A DNA stretch of 64,000 nucleotides from Flavobacterium sp. SUN046 (GCF_028867965.1 NZ_JAPQNT010000003.1:186001-250000), one strand, 5' to 3'. Positions 1 to 9,521 are shown, counted from the first letter of the stretch. Made by a program: numbers and translations. Notes: generated by a model not told the origin, from the letters alone.

Positions 1-2436
1 TCCTGAATTATCACCAGAGGTAGCATTTACGCCCATTCCTCTTCTAGCAAAAACTTGCCATATTAAACAATAGTCTTGTCCGCCAGTAGTTGCTTGGTCA
101 GCAGCTATAATGGCATCTCTAGCTTGTATAAATGATGGACCACATGGTTGTAATTTAATAGCATCTAAAACTAATCGCATTACTTTATTGTTACCACCAG
201 TACCAGTATATTTATTATCATCATACCCATATTTAGCTACATAAGCCCATGTTAAATCCCATAACATTGTTGTCCAAATTTCTCCAACATTGTGTGACTC
301 TGCATAATCGGCTCCGTTTGAATCTTGTGCAATAACTGGAAACATTGGTGCAGAACCACCGTTAGTATATCCAAATGTTTCAGGATTAACAGTCATATCG
401 GTAGAATATGGATAATTTCTTAAACCATCTCCGTCAGGATCTTGGTTAATTACAAATGTTGCCATTCCACGTGGAGTTGTACCAACATCACCAGGTTTCA
501 TTGTTAGCATTAATGCAAACCAATCTGACCAACCTTCACCCATTTGTTCAGGATTTTGAAGACAACTAGAGTTTAATCGTCCACCTGCCAAACGTGTAGA
601 AATACCGTGACCAAATTCGTGAGCTATCACACCATTATCTAAATCACCATCTGTGTTTACAAAAACATCAAGTTGAGTTGGTGATTGTATTTTTGCATTT
701 ACGGTTTGTCCAGCTACTAACTTAGCAATTATTGCTTCTCCATTATTTAAAGAAACACTTATTACTGGTATTGTGATGTTAGCATCTGCACCCGACATAC
801 CTATACTTGCGTTAGGCGCCGTAGTATCGTTATTAACTATAATAGCTGCTGTTGCACCTGCATTTTTTGCATTTACTGCTTTTGCAGCAAAAGTACAAGG
901 AGTTCCACCATTAGCTGTAGAAGTTGATCTTCTAATTACTACAATTTTACCGTTAATTGCTGCTGCATTTACAGCTGCTGCGCATCCATCTGCATTGTCT
1001 GTCTGACCTACGTCTGGCGTACCATCATCATACAATACAAGATCAGATTGAATCATACTTGGTGCTACAGGTACATTCACGTGACCTGGATTAAAACCAT
1101 TATCACTTGCATATTTTGCTCCTGCAATATCAGCTGGAGTATTTACTGTTAATAATTGAGTGATTTTTCTATAACTCCATAAATACATTTGCATTCTCGG
1201 TTTACTACCATCAACAGGAGTTGAAAAATTAGCATTATTTAAAGTCGGAGTTGTAGCTGTTGATCCATCTTGAGCATCTGCCCAAACAGCATCAGCGGCA
1301 GAACCACCAGTTAAATAATTAGTTTGTTGAAAATTCCCATTAGGCTCATTAAATCCATATTGGTACCAAACATCATGTAAAACATTATTCATGTAAAACA
1401 AATTTGTAGTTGCAGCATCAATATATGTATTTGCAGCTACAGATGTTCCTGGATATGAATAATCAAACGCTAATGATGAATTTGTTGGAGAATATCCACT
1501 AGTAGTTGAGGAAGTTGAAGTTGCTGTTGGATTAGTATTTCCATAATCAGCTCTTGTCCAAGCATTATTTCCTCTTAAATAAGTATATTTTAAAGAAGCA
1601 GTAGTTCCTGTTAAAGTATTGGTATCATGCCAACCTTTAGGTGATGCTGTTGCATTTTCAGGATTTACAAGTAAATCTCTACTGTGGTGATTTGGGCTTT
1701 CATAATTGAAAGGTACAACTCTATAAGACCCACCAAGTACTTGAGCTACAGGCACAGCGCTTTCTTCTTTAAAAGCATTTTTATAAAATGAGAAGCCGGT
1801 ATTTGCCGATGTTGTTTTGTGGTTATCAAAATTACAAGAAATAACCATATCATTTTTAGCTAGAAGTTTACCATCAGTTGCATCAATTCTGATACTCCAA
1901 ATGTGATTTCCAGATTGAGTTGCTATAGTATAATCCCAAGCTAATTTTAAAGAATTTCCTGTAATTTGGTAAACTAATTCGGCAGTAATTGCATCATTGT
2001 TTCCATTAGAAATTTTAAATTCAGTTGGACTTATAGTTTCAGTAATTTGACCGTTAGTATTAGTTTCGTTTAGAGCTAAAAACCCTTTTGACAAAGCACT
2101 TAAAACAGATAATGTTGGTGTAGTTGTATTTATTTTTGCACTTAAATTTGAAATAAATCCATTTTCTACATTAATAACTTGATCGTTTTTAATCCAAACG
2201 TTTGAAACGCCATTAAAAACTTCAATTCCTTGATATCTTTGCTTTATCCAATGTGTATCAATTTTTGTTGACTCAGATGTTCCTGTACTTTCAATAAACC
2301 AGTCACTTATGTCTTGATCAGTTAAATTGTATTTAGCTTTGTTCTGACTTAAATAAGTTTGAATTTTCCCTTTATTGTCTTGAGAAAAACCTACAATTGT
2401 GAACAAAATCATCAATAAAGATGTAATTTTTTTCAT
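1..2436 (-). CDS. Secreted M36 (fungalysin-like) zinc metalloprotease, C-terminus beyond window
   Basis: The reading frame is open from an ATG at 2436 to the left edge, about 812 codons, so the C-terminus is missing. It begins with a signal peptide (MKKITSLLMILFTIVGFSQ). Next comes a propeptide region of the FTP type, then the M36 catalytic domain with zinc motif HEFGHG at about residues 606-611 and the third ligand Glu in HNVGEIW near residue 719. A PA-type segment (roughly residues 440-580, with GCAAAVNAA and ITIPVISVS) precedes the zinc motif. M36 enzymes are extracellular endopeptidases whose FTP propeptide inhibits the catalytic domain. Flavobacterial members usually end in a type IX secretion sorting domain, which would lie off the window. 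The window shows no regulatory partner. Confidence 0.92.
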   Translation of the reverse strand, partial: MKKITSLLMILFTIVGFSQDNKGKIQTYLSQNKAKYNLTDQDISDWFIESTGTSESTKIDTHWIKQRYQGIEVFNGVSNVWIKNDQVINVENGFISNLSAKINTTTPTLSVLSALSKGFLALNETNTNGQITETISPTEFKISNGNNDAITAELVYQITGNSLKLAWDYTIATQSGNHIWSIRIDATDGKLLAKNDMVISCNFDNHKTTSANTGFSFYKNAFKEESAVPVAQVLGGSYRVVPFNYESPNHHSRDLLVNPENATASPKGWHDTNTLTGTTASLKYTYLRGNNAWTRADYGNTNPTATSTSSTTSGYSPTNSSLAFDYSYPGTSVAANTYIDAATTNLFYMNNVLHDVWYQYGFNEPNGNFQQTNYLTGGSAADAVWADAQDGSTATTPTLNNANFSTPVDGSKPRMQMYLWSYRKITQLLTVNTPADIAGAKYASDNGFNPGHVNVPVAPSMIQSDLVLYDDGTPDVGQTDNADGCAAAVNAAAINGKIVVIRRSTSTANGGTPCTFAAKAVNAKNAGATAAIIVNNDTTAPNASIGMSGADANITIPVISVSLNNGEAIIAKLVAGQTVNAKIQSPTQLDVFVNTDGDLDNGVIAHEFGHGISTRLAGGRLNSSCLQNPEQMGEGWSDWFALMLTMKPGDVGTTPRGMATFVINQDPDGDGLRNYPYSTDMTVNPETFGYTNGGSAPMFPVIAQDSNGADYAESHNVGEIWTTMLWDLTWAYVAKYGYDDNKYTGTGGNNKVMRLVLDAIKLQPCGPSFIQARDAIIAADQATTGGQDYCLIWQVFARRGMGVNATSGDNSG

Positions 2437-2533
2437 AATAATTTTATAATGTTAATTTAATAGTAGCACAAACTTAATTTATTTTTGATGTAATTGCAAT
2501 TAATTTTATTGAAAATCAAAAATTTAACAAATC

Positions 2534-3871
2534 TTATGCAGAAATTATCTGATTATATAACAATGCTTTACCATCTGTTAGCATCGAAATAAAATGACAA
2601 ATATGCAATAGACGATCATAAGTTGTTTCTTTTTCCAAATGATGTTTTTCGGGTAAAATCTTTAGTAATAATTTATCATAATTTGTTGCTTTTCCTTCAT
2701 GATTGTTGTTAAAAGCAGTTATGAATTTGTCTAATAAATTATTAATCATTTGATAACCAGAAATCTCTTTTTCAATTACTTCACGACTTTGATAAATGTT
2801 TTTCACGCTCAATTTAATGATGTCGTCTATTTGAGCTTTGTATTTACTTTTATCGGTTAAAGCATAAGGAAATTCGCCTTTTAAAATGGCTTCTTCATTT
2901 TCAACAAATACTTTTACAGCATCATTAATTAAGTTTCCAATGGCTAGAGCACGTAAATAACTAATTCTGTCTTCTTTGGTTGTTAAGGTTTTGTATTTAG
3001 CAGTATCTATAGTGTCTTTTACCAATTTGATTAAATATTCTAAGGCATAATCTTCAGAAACTAATCCCAGATTTATTCCGTCTTCAAAATCAATAATGGT
3101 GTAACAAATATCATCGGCAGCTTCAACTAAATAAGCCAATGGATGTCTTTCATATCCAATATCGTTGCCTGATTTATTTGGAATCAAACCCAATTCGGAA
3201 GCTACTTCTTGAAAGAATTCTTTGTCTGATTGAAAGAAACCATATTTTTTATCTGCAATATTTGAAGTTGGCTTTTTTGGCAAACTTTCTTTTGGGTATT
3301 TCATGAAAGCTCCCAAAACTGCATAAGTCAATCGAATGCTTCCTTCAATTCCTGGTCGTGAACTTGTTAGAACTGAAAATCCGTTGGCATTTCCTTCAAA
3401 ATCAATTAAATCTTGCCATTCTTTAACGGATAATTGGTCTTTGAATTTTTGTCCTTTTCCAATAGAGAAATATTCGCCAATTGCTTTTTCACCTGAATGT
3501 CCGAATGGCGGATTTCCAATATCGTGAGCCAACGAAGCTGCGGCAACAATTGCTCCAAAATCATTCGCTTGAAAACCATGAATTTCTTGTAAATGAGGAT
3601 ATTTTTCAATGATTTTTTTCCCAACTAAGCGTCCGATGGAACGCCCAACAACCGAAACCTCTAAACTGTGTGTCAATCGTGTATGCACAAAATCGGTTTT
3701 GGAAAGCGGAATTACTTGCGTCTTATCTTGCAAACTTCTAAAAGCCGACGAAAATATGATTCGGTCATAATCTACTTCAAAACCCAAACGCGTGTCGTCT
3801 TGCTCAATTCGTAAGCGTTTTCCTTTGTCGCCTTGACGTTTTAGTGATAAAAGTTGTTCCCAGTTCATCAT
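2534..3871 (-). CDS. dgt: dGTPase-like deoxynucleoside triphosphate triphosphohydrolase (HD domain)
   Basis: A 445-residue HD-superfamily protein that should hydrolyse dGTP or other dNTPs to nucleoside plus triphosphate. The family signature is clear: RSLQDKTQV near residues 45-53, THSLEV with His68, AHDIGNPPFGHSGE with His116-Asp117, and a late metal-ligand region EAADDICYTIIDFEDG near residue 250. Length fits Bacteroidota dGTPases. Two adjacent ATG codons give alternative starts three bases apart. It is followed 44 nt later by an acetyltransferase on the same strand, across a short AT-rich spacer repeat. Substrate range cannot be read from sequence. A role in dNTP balance alongside the nearby nrdAB genes is plausible but inferred. 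Confidence 0.92.
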   Translation of the reverse strand: MMNWEQLLSLKRQGDKGKRLRIEQDDTRLGFEVDYDRIIFSSAFRSLQDKTQVIPLSKTDFVHTRLTHSLEVSVVGRSIGRLVGKKIIEKYPHLQEIHGFQANDFGAIVAAASLAHDIGNPPFGHSGEKAIGEYFSIGKGQKFKDQLSVKEWQDLIDFEGNANGFSVLTSSRPGIEGSIRLTYAVLGAFMKYPKESLPKKPTSNIADKKYGFFQSDKEFFQEVASELGLIPNKSGNDIGYERHPLAYLVEAADDICYTIIDFEDGINLGLVSEDYALEYLIKLVKDTIDTAKYKTLTTKEDRISYLRALAIGNLINDAVKVFVENEEAILKGEFPYALTDKSKYKAQIDDIIKLSVKNIYQSREVIEKEISGYQMINNLLDKFITAFNNNHEGKATNYDKLLLKILPEKHHLEKETTYDRLLHICHFISMLTDGKALLYNQIISA

Positions 3872-3915
3872 GGAATGTGAAATATTAGATATTAGATTTT
3901 AAATATTAGTTATGA
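3872..3915. repeat. Short-period AT-rich intergenic spacer
   Basis: The 44-bp spacer holds imperfect tandem units of about 9 bp built on ATATTAGAT / TTTTAAATATTAG. Similar short-period spacers occur within operons elsewhere in this window (27803-27883, 29790-29873, 37107-37164). No function is evident. Confidence 0.45.
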
Positions 3916-4365
3916 TTACAGCGATTTCTTCATACAAATACTATTTTCAACACCAATATATTGACCGAAGTTTTCGATGATTTTGTAGCCTAATTTTTCA
4001 TACAAATAAATAGCATCTTTTTGCATGTAACCGGTTTCAAGTAATGCAACTTTGTAATTTTCTTCTTTTGCCCAAAGCTCTAATTCTGTTAAAATCTTGG
4101 AAGCGATTCCTTTTCCACGGTATTCTGGCAAAGTAAACATTCGTTTCATTTCGGCAGTTTCAAAGTCGTATTCTTTGTAGGCTCCAATTGCTATGGCAAC
4201 TTCATCTTCATAACAAATTAATGCGTTTTTCAATAAACTTGATTTATTGAATTGCGCATAAAATTCGTGATCTTCTCCGTCAAGAATTGCTAAATAATCA
4301 TCTAGTTGAATTACTAATTTTTCAAAATCAGGATTATCAGATGTTGTTCTTTTAATCGTAATCAT
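3916..4365 (-). CDS. GNAT family N-acetyltransferase
   Basis: A 149-residue single-domain GNAT protein. The acetyl-CoA pyrophosphate-binding motif A is YRGKGIASKIL near residues 81-91, preceded by the beta-strand MKRMFTLPE and followed by LLETGYMQKDAIYLYEKLGY, the typical motif B region. Such enzymes move an acetyl group from acetyl-CoA to an amine, but the acceptor cannot be predicted. It sits 7 nt after a 72-codon gene and 44 nt before dgt on the same strand, so the three may be co-transcribed. Confidence 0.88.
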   Translation of the reverse strand: MITIKRTTSDNPDFEKLVIQLDDYLAILDGEDHEFYAQFNKSSLLKNALICYEDEVAIAIGAYKEYDFETAEMKRMFTLPEYRGKGIASKILTELELWAKEENYKVALLETGYMQKDAIYLYEKLGYKIIENFGQYIGVENSICMKKSL

Positions 4366-4372
4366 TTTAATA

Positions 4373-4591
4373 TTATTCTTTTTCGTTGGCTAAAAAAAAC
4401 ACTCTAGATTTTTTTGGATATTGATTGTAACTTTTATCACTCGGGTTTGCAATAACAGTTTTAATATTTATTTCGTCACCTATTTTGAAGTTTTTCTCAA
4501 CTTCTTTGTAATCCAATAAATATTCGCCACAAAAGTAATTTCCGTCTGCGTCTTTTTCTATGATTCCTGTATAAACTCCTTTTTGTTTCAT
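4373..4591 (-). CDS. Small conserved-looking protein of unknown function, 72 aa
   Basis: Not recognised. It encodes 72 residues, soluble and acidic/basic mixed, with a YTGIIEKDADGNYFCGEYLLDY start and a charged C-terminus; the pattern of short strands could fit a small beta-barrel, but this is a guess. The ATG at 4591 lies directly against a dispersed repeat (CTGAACTTGTTTCAG) that forms the whole 5' side of the gene, so the ribosome-binding region is part of that repeat. Its close spacing (7 nt) to the GNAT gene supports real translation. Confidence 0.6.
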   Translation of the reverse strand: MKQKGVYTGIIEKDADGNYFCGEYLLDYKEVEKNFKIGDEINIKTVIANPSDKSYNQYPKKSRVFFLANEKE

Positions 4592-4616
4592 GCTGAACTT
4601 GTTTCAGTATTGCTAC
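4589..4616. repeat. Dispersed REP-like repeat (CTGAACTTGTTTCAG core)
   Basis: Sequence catgctgaacttgtttcag with a small CTGAA/TTTCAG inverted repeat. From memory this motif, often ending in AGCATCTC, is scattered between genes in Flavobacterium genomes; here the right side has diverged. A related fragment (aacttgtttcagattcgctac) occurs near 48367. Confidence 0.55.
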
Positions 4617-4653
4617 TATTATTTTAATTTGATTCAAATATAATTTAAAAAAC

Positions 4654-4681
4654 AAAACAGCCATCGGTTGACAGCTGTTTT
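4654..4681 (-). terminator. Probable Rho-independent terminator of the 4693-5571 gene
   Basis: Arms AAAACAGC and GCTGTTTT flank a 12-nt loop, and on the minus strand the hairpin is followed by a T-rich run (ttgtttttt). It lies 12 nt after the stop of the 292-aa gene. Confidence 0.65.
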
Positions 4682-4692
4682 TCTGTTAGTAT

Positions 4693-5571
4693 TTAAGATG
4701 CTAATCTTATTATTTCAAGTGAAATTTTTATAAGAGATTCAAAAGTTGGCTCTCCTTCTTCATATTCAACTAAATTACTTACATCAACATTTGATCTAAT
4801 TTTTTCATGATTTTTCACGTAAAATGTTTTTGTCGAACCATTTATTCCTAAAACAAAAGCTATTTCATCATATTCACCTTTGTTTAAAAAAGTAATTTTA
4901 TCTTTACTTTCGGACATTGTACTAAATAAATCGATTAGTGTTTTCTTTAAGTTTTGTCCTTCAGATAAATTTTTATTTAGTTTGAATACTCTTTCTTCTC
5001 TTCCTAATGTTAAATTGTTATCAATTAACCTAAACTCTTTAAGTTTTCCAAATTCAAGATAGTTTTTAATAAAGTATCTCGGTGGAGCTTGTCTTATTTC
5101 TAAGATGTAATTCGAAACACCTTTCAATCTCATAAAATTATTAAAAGCATTTTCAAATATTGATTTTACTCCATGGTTTTCTTTCTTTTGGACTATTAGA
5201 AACCCAAATTTGGAATTTTTTGGAACATGAATTAAATAGAAAAAATCTTTAGAAATTAAATCTTTTTCTGTAAAATCATACTTTGTTCGATTTGTTTTAG
5301 AATCTTTTACTTTTCCTTTTTCACCAGTATAAGCAGAATCAAAGTGACCAGAAATGATTCTTTTATCAGAATCTTTCTTTTGTCTATCACTTAAAGTAAA
5401 AGTTCTATATTTACCTTGATTATCTATATAATCTCGAATGTTTTTATGAATATAACCACAAAAATCATTCATGGTCTCTAACAAGTCTTCTTCTTCATTA
5501 TAAAAACTTAATACTTGTTGTTCTTTTGCTTTATTCAAAAGCATAAATCTATAGATGTTTAAATTTGTCAT
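4693..5571 (-). CDS. Unrecognised 292-aa protein, standalone gene
   Basis: I do not recognise this protein. It has no signal peptide or membrane segment. Visible features are a long charged N-terminal half with RIISGHFDSAYTGEKGK (about residues 70-86), a strand-rich segment FFYLIHVPKNSKFGFLIVQKK (about 110-130), then an alternating helix/strand C-terminal half. The gene stands alone, with its own terminator downstream and a probable small-RNA gene upstream on the other strand. Standalone variable genes of this size are sometimes antiphage or accessory genes, but nothing here proves that. Base composition is like the neighbours, so recent transfer is not obvious. Confidence 0.75.
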   Translation of the reverse strand: MTNLNIYRFMLLNKAKEQQVLSFYNEEEDLLETMNDFCGYIHKNIRDYIDNQGKYRTFTLSDRQKKDSDKRIISGHFDSAYTGEKGKVKDSKTNRTKYDFTEKDLISKDFFYLIHVPKNSKFGFLIVQKKENHGVKSIFENAFNNFMRLKGVSNYILEIRQAPPRYFIKNYLEFGKLKEFRLIDNNLTLGREERVFKLNKNLSEGQNLKKTLIDLFSTMSESKDKITFLNKGEYDEIAFVLGINGSTKTFYVKNHEKIRSNVDVSNLVEYEEGEPTFESLIKISLEIIRLAS

Positions 5572-5682
5572 CTTTTTACTATTTTTTTAATTATTAATAT
5601 CATTTTAATAATTTCTTTAGCCTTAATTTCTAAGGTTTTGAAAAAAAATTATCAACGTCTCAAATTCTATGAATAATTTTAC

Positions 5683-5713
5683 TTGGAAAAAAGATTTCGA
5701 TTTAATACATTTG
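5683..5713 (+). promoter_or_regulatory. Bacteroidota-type promoter for a small RNA
   Basis: A TTG at 5683-5685 is separated by 20 nt from TACATTTG at 5706-5713, which fits the TAnnTTTG -7 consensus of Bacteroidota sigma-A promoters. Transcription would start near 5720 and run into the terminator at 5809-5836; no ORF follows on this strand. Confidence 0.55.
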
Positions 5714-5717
5714 AAGT

Positions 5718-5836
5718 ATTATAAAAAGTAGGTGAGGTAACCTCATTATCTTTATAACTTAAATAATTAAAAGCTTGCACGCCCATTTATTTTTTTAAGT
5801 TCCAAGTTAGGGATATCATAGATGTCCCTTTTTTTA
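5718..5836 (+). ncRNA. Candidate small RNA gene of about 115 nt, possibly 6S-Flavo-like
   Basis: The region has a consensus promoter, no coding ORF and a strong terminator. Inside the predicted transcript there is a short hairpin TGAGG-taa-CCTCA (5733-5745). A long imperfect hairpin follows, whose arms start AACTTAAA (from 5757) and end TTTTAAGTT (to about 5802); its central mismatches give a bulged, rod-like helix. A bulged rod is the shape expected of 6S-type RNAs, which bind RNA polymerase, and a flavobacterial 6S class of about this length is known. I cannot confirm a match to that family from memory, so the identity is open. Confidence 0.5.
5809..5836 (+). terminator. Rho-independent terminator of the candidate small RNA
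   Basis: A 9-bp stem AGGGATATC / GATGTCCCT with a 3-nt loop is followed at once by eight T residues. The T-run exists only on the plus strand, which fixes the direction. Confidence 0.8.
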
Positions 5837-5884
5837 TGCTTTTGTTTTTTTCCTCTTTTGATTTTTAAAGGTTATTACTCATAA

Positions 5885-5910
5885 AAGGCTTCGTTTTATT
5901 ACGAAGCCTT
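5885..5910 (-). terminator. Terminator of nrdA
   Basis: Perfect 10-bp arms AAGGCTTCGT and ACGAAGCCTT with a 6-nt loop, 26 nt past the nrdA stop on the minus strand and followed there by TTTTAT. It may also work weakly in the other direction. Confidence 0.75.
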
Positions 5911-5935
5911 CTTTTTCTAGTTATTTGTTTTCTAC

Positions 5936-8368
5936 TTAACTACCACACATCTCACAATCATCGCCGCCGTTTCCTGCTGCGTTGCGAGCACGTTCTACCA
6001 TTGCAGCAAAATCTTCGCTAGTCATTTCTCCGTTTTCAACAGGAGCAACTACTTCAACTGCTACAGCGGCTGGTTTTTCAACAATAGAAGGTTCAGCCTT
6101 TTTGTCGTTATTTAATGTAAACTTAATAGCATCAACTGCCGCTTTAGTTCTCAAATAATACATACCAGTTTTCAATCCCGATTTCCAAGCATAAAAGTGC
6201 ATCGAAGTCAATTTTGCATAATTAGCATCTTGCATAAACAAGTTCAACGATTGCGATTGGTCAATGAAATAACCTCTGTGACGTGACATATCAATAATAT
6301 CTTTCATCGACATTTCCCAAACGGTTTTGTACAATTCTTTCAAATCTTCCGGAATTTCCAAATCTTGAACTGAACCATTATTACGCATCAATTCTTGTTT
6401 TAATGTTTCTGTCCACAAACCTCTTTCTACTAAATCGTTCAGTAAATGTTTGTTTACAACAATAAATTCACCAGAAAGTACACGTCTCGTATAAATATTA
6501 GAAGTATAAGGTTCAAAGGCTTCATTGTTTCCAAGAATTTGCGATGTTGAAGCCGTTGGCATTGGAGCAACTAAAAGTGAATTTCTAACGCCGTGTTCCA
6601 TAACTTCTTTTCTCAAATTCGCCCAATCCCAATTTCCTGAAAGTTCTTCGTCTTTTATGTTCCACATGTTGTGTTGGAATTCTCCTTTTGAAATTGGCGA
6701 ACCTTCAAATGTAGAATATGGACCTTCTTCTTTTGCCATTTCCATAGATGCTGTAACGGCTGCGAAGTATAATGTTTCAAAAATATCTTGATTCATTTGT
6801 TTCGCTTCGTCGCTGGTAAACGGCATACGCATCATAATAAAAGCATCTGCCAAACCTTGTACACCCAATCCAACCGGACGATGACGCATGTTAGAATTTT
6901 CAGCTTCAATTACTGGATAGTAATTTCTGTCGATTACTTTATTTAAGTTTCTAGTTACACGTTTGGTAACATTGAATAACAATTCATGATTGAATTTTCC
7001 GTTTTCCACAAACATTGGTAACGAAATAGAAGCCAAGTTACACACTGCAATTTCATCTGGCGCAGTATATTCCATGATTTCTGTACAAAGGTTTGACGAA
7101 CGAATCGTTCCCAAATTCTTTTGATTCGATTTTCTGTTTGCTGCATCTTTGTACAACATATATGGTGTACCAGTTTCAATTTGAGATTCTAGAATTTTTT
7201 CCCAAAGTTCACGCGCTTTTATCGTTTTTCTACCTTTTCCTGCGGCTTCATACGAAGTGTATAATGCTTCAAATTCATCACCATAAACATCACATAAATC
7301 CGGACATTCATTCGGACACATTAACGTCCAATGAATATCAGCTTCTACACGTTTCATGAACAAATCAGAAGTCCACATCGCAAAAAACAAATCTCTTGCA
7401 CGCATTTCTTCTTTTCCTGTATTCTTTTTCAAATCTAGGAATTCAAAAATATCAGCATGCCAAGTTTCTAAATAAATAGCAAAACTTCCTTTACGTTTTC
7501 CGCCACCTTGATCTACGTAACGTGCTGTGTCGTTGAAAACACGTAACATTGGAACAATTCCATTTGACGTTCCGTTTGTGCCACGAATATAACTTCCTGT
7601 AGCACGAACATTGTGAATAGAAAGTCCAATTCCACCAGCCGATTGCGAAATTTTTGCCGTTTGTTTTAATGTGTCATAAATTCCATCAATACTATCGTCT
7701 TTCATTGTCAATAAGAAACAAGACGACATTTGTGGTTTTGGTGTTCCAGCATTGAACAACGTTGGCGTAGCATGTGTAAAGAATTTTTTCGACATCAAAT
7801 CGTAAGTTTCTATTACCGATTCTAAGTCATTTAAGTGAATTCCAACCGAAACACGCATCAACATGTGTTGTGGTCTTTCTACAATTTTACCGTTTACTTT
7901 CAATAAATACGAACGTTCTAAAGTTTTAAAACCAAAGTAATCGTAGTTAAAATCGCGGTTGTATATAATGTGTGAATTTAAAAATTCAGCATTTTCTTGA
8001 ATTACAGTATGCACTTCGTCTGAAAGCAATGGTGCTTTTTGACCATTTCTCGGATTTACGTATAAATACATTTCATTCATCGTTTCTGAGAATGATTTGT
8101 TGGTGTTTTTGTGCAGGTTTGAAATAGCAATTCTCGCTGCCAACTGCGCATAATCTGGATGCGAAATAGTCATCGAAGCAGCAGTTTCAGCAGCCAAATT
8201 ATCCAATTCAGAAGTCGTAACTCCGTCATACAATCCTTCAATTACTCGCATTGCTACCTTTACGGCATCAACTCTATCGTTTAAACCATAACATAGTTTT
8301 TTAATTCTATCTGTGATTTTGTCGAACATTACCGGCTCTTTGTGTCCGTCTCTCTTTACTACATACAT
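5936..8368 (-). CDS. nrdA: Ribonucleoside-diphosphate reductase alpha subunit, eukaryote-like class Ia
   Basis: The large subunit that reduces ribonucleoside diphosphates to deoxy forms. From the ATG at 8368 it has 810 residues. The N-terminal ATP-cone starts [19 protein letters not shown]. Active-site residues are in place: Cys217 (SSCFL), Asn426, Cys428 and Glu430 (SNLCTEI) and Cys443 (VCNLAS). The C-terminal redox pair is Cys805/Cys808 in DDCEMCGS. The numbering is close to human RRM1. The frame is open upstream to 8488, but that extension is lysine-rich, runs through a repeat arm and is unlike the family, so 8368 is the start chosen. It follows nrdB on the same strand and is probably co-transcribed with it. 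Confidence 0.96.
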   Translation of the reverse strand: MYVVKRDGHKEPVMFDKITDRIKKLCYGLNDRVDAVKVAMRVIEGLYDGVTTSELDNLAAETAASMTISHPDYAQLAARIAISNLHKNTNKSFSETMNEMYLYVNPRNGQKAPLLSDEVHTVIQENAEFLNSHIIYNRDFNYDYFGFKTLERSYLLKVNGKIVERPQHMLMRVSVGIHLNDLESVIETYDLMSKKFFTHATPTLFNAGTPKPQMSSCFLLTMKDDSIDGIYDTLKQTAKISQSAGGIGLSIHNVRATGSYIRGTNGTSNGIVPMLRVFNDTARYVDQGGGKRKGSFAIYLETWHADIFEFLDLKKNTGKEEMRARDLFFAMWTSDLFMKRVEADIHWTLMCPNECPDLCDVYGDEFEALYTSYEAAGKGRKTIKARELWEKILESQIETGTPYMLYKDAANRKSNQKNLGTIRSSNLCTEIMEYTAPDEIAVCNLASISLPMFVENGKFNHELLFNVTKRVTRNLNKVIDRNYYPVIEAENSNMRHRPVGLGVQGLADAFIMMRMPFTSDEAKQMNQDIFETLYFAAVTASMEMAKEEGPYSTFEGSPISKGEFQHNMWNIKDEELSGNWDWANLRKEVMEHGVRNSLLVAPMPTASTSQILGNNEAFEPYTSNIYTRRVLSGEFIVVNKHLLNDLVERGLWTETLKQELMRNNGSVQDLEIPEDLKELYKTVWEMSMKDIIDMSRHRGYFIDQSQSLNLFMQDANYAKLTSMHFYAWKSGLKTGMYYLRTKAAVDAIKFTLNNDKKAEPSIVEKPAAVAVEVVAPVENGEMTSEDFAAMVERARNAAGNGGDDCEMCGS

Positions 8369-8434
8369 AATTTGAAGGTGTTGTAAAACAGAAAATCCCT
8401 TTCCTGCTTTTGGGTTATTTGTTATTATTTGTTT

Positions 8435-8538
8435 TGCCATGAAGGCACAAAGACACAATTTTTTGTGTATTGTTTTGACTGTCGTCAATTTTTTTATGCT
8501 AATTTTAAATTTATTTGCGCCTTAGCGTCTTAGTGGCA
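8435..8538. repeat. REP-like imperfect inverted repeat between nrdB and nrdA
   Basis: Left arm 8435-8458 (tgccatgaaggcacaaagac...) and right arm 8515-8538, read in reverse complement (tgccactaagacgctaagg...), agree at 17 of 24 positions across a 56-nt spacer. The arm sequence resembles the 'GCC(T)TAGCGTCTTAGTGGC' repeats that I associate with intergenic regions of Bacteroidota. The element fills the nrdB-nrdA gap and creates the false N-terminal extension of nrdA. Confidence 0.6.
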
Positions 8539-8543
8539 GAAAT

Positions 8544-9521
8544 TTAAAAATCAGCATCAAAACTAATTTTACTAGATTCAACATCCGAGTTCATTACGCC
8601 AGCTTTTTGATATTCAGCCACACGTTTTTCAAAGAAATTGGTTTTTCCTTGCAATGAAATCATGTCCATAAAATCAAACGGATTTGATGAATTGTATTCT
8701 CTTTCGCAACCTAGTTCTACTAATAATCTATCGGCTACGAATTCTAAATATTGTGTCATTAAAGTTGCATTCATTCCAATCAAACTTACAGGAAGTGATT
8801 CGGTGATAAATTCTCTTTCAATTTTTAAAGCGTCAACAATAATGCTTCTAATTCTATCTTTAGGCACTTTATTTACTAAATGGTGGTTGTGTAAATGCAC
8901 TGCAAAATCACAGTGAACGCCTTCATCACGAGAAATTAATTCGTTAGAAAATGTCAAACCAGGCATTAATCCTCTTTTTTTCAACCAATAAATAGAACAA
9001 AATGCACCTGAAAAGAAAATTCCTTCAACCGCAGCAAAGGCAATTAATCTTTCAGCAAACGAATCTGAGCCAATCCATTTTAATGCCCAATCCGCTTTTT
9101 TCTTAATGGCTGGAAAAACTTCTAAAGCATTGAATAAATCTGCTTTTTCGGCTTCGTCTTTTACATAAGTGTCAATCAATAATGAATAGGTTTCACTATG
9201 AATGTTTTCCATCATGATTTGAAAACCATAAAAGAATTTAGCTTCTGGATATTGTACTTCATTTACAAAGTTTTCGGCTAAATTTTCATTTACAATTCCG
9301 TCAGAAGCTGCAAAAAATGCTAAAATGTGTTTGATAAAGAATTTTTCGTCAGCATTTAATTTGTTATTCCAATCGTTTAAGTCGGTATGCAAATCAATTT
9401 CTTCTGCAGTCCAAAAACTTGCTTCCATTTTTTTGTACCATTCCCAAATATCTTGATGCTTAATTGGAAATATTACAAATCGATTTTTATTCTCTTGAAG
9501 AATTGGTTCTATGAAAGACAT
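8544..9521 (-). CDS. nrdB: Ribonucleoside-diphosphate reductase beta subunit, eukaryote-like class Ia
   Basis: The 325-residue small subunit that carries the di-iron centre and tyrosyl radical. Metal ligands are recognisable: Asp43 (EEIDLHTD), Glu105 and His108 ([10 protein letters not shown]), Glu166 (AVEGIFFSG), and Glu200 and His203 (SRDEGVH). The radical Tyr is Tyr112, so this is not a Tyr-less variant. The C-terminal SKISFDADF matches the tail by which eukaryotic R2 docks on R1. The sequence reads strikingly like animal R2. It is the first gene of the nrdBA pair. A weak -7-like box lies near 9599-9606 (CAAACTTA on the plus strand), but its -33 spacing is poor. Confidence 0.96.
   Translation of the reverse strand: MSFIEPILQENKNRFVIFPIKHQDIWEWYKKMEASFWTAEEIDLHTDLNDWNNKLNADEKFFIKHILAFFAASDGIVNENLAENFVNEVQYPEAKFFYGFQIMMENIHSETYSLLIDTYVKDEAEKADLFNALEVFPAIKKKADWALKWIGSDSFAERLIAFAAVEGIFFSGAFCSIYWLKKRGLMPGLTFSNELISRDEGVHCDFAVHLHNHHLVNKVPKDRIRSIIVDALKIEREFITESLPVSLIGMNATLMTQYLEFVADRLLVELGCEREYNSSNPFDFMDMISLQGKTNFFEKRVAEYQKAGVMNSDVESSKISFDADF

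Noticed and set aside
773-1006. 77-aa hydrophobic plus-strand ORF
   Set aside because: Antisense to the PA-type region of the M36 protease; no promoter or ribosome-binding context.
8369-8488. 40-residue N-terminal extension of NrdA
   Set aside because: It runs through a repeat arm and has no family similarity, while the inner Met gives the typical ATP-cone start.
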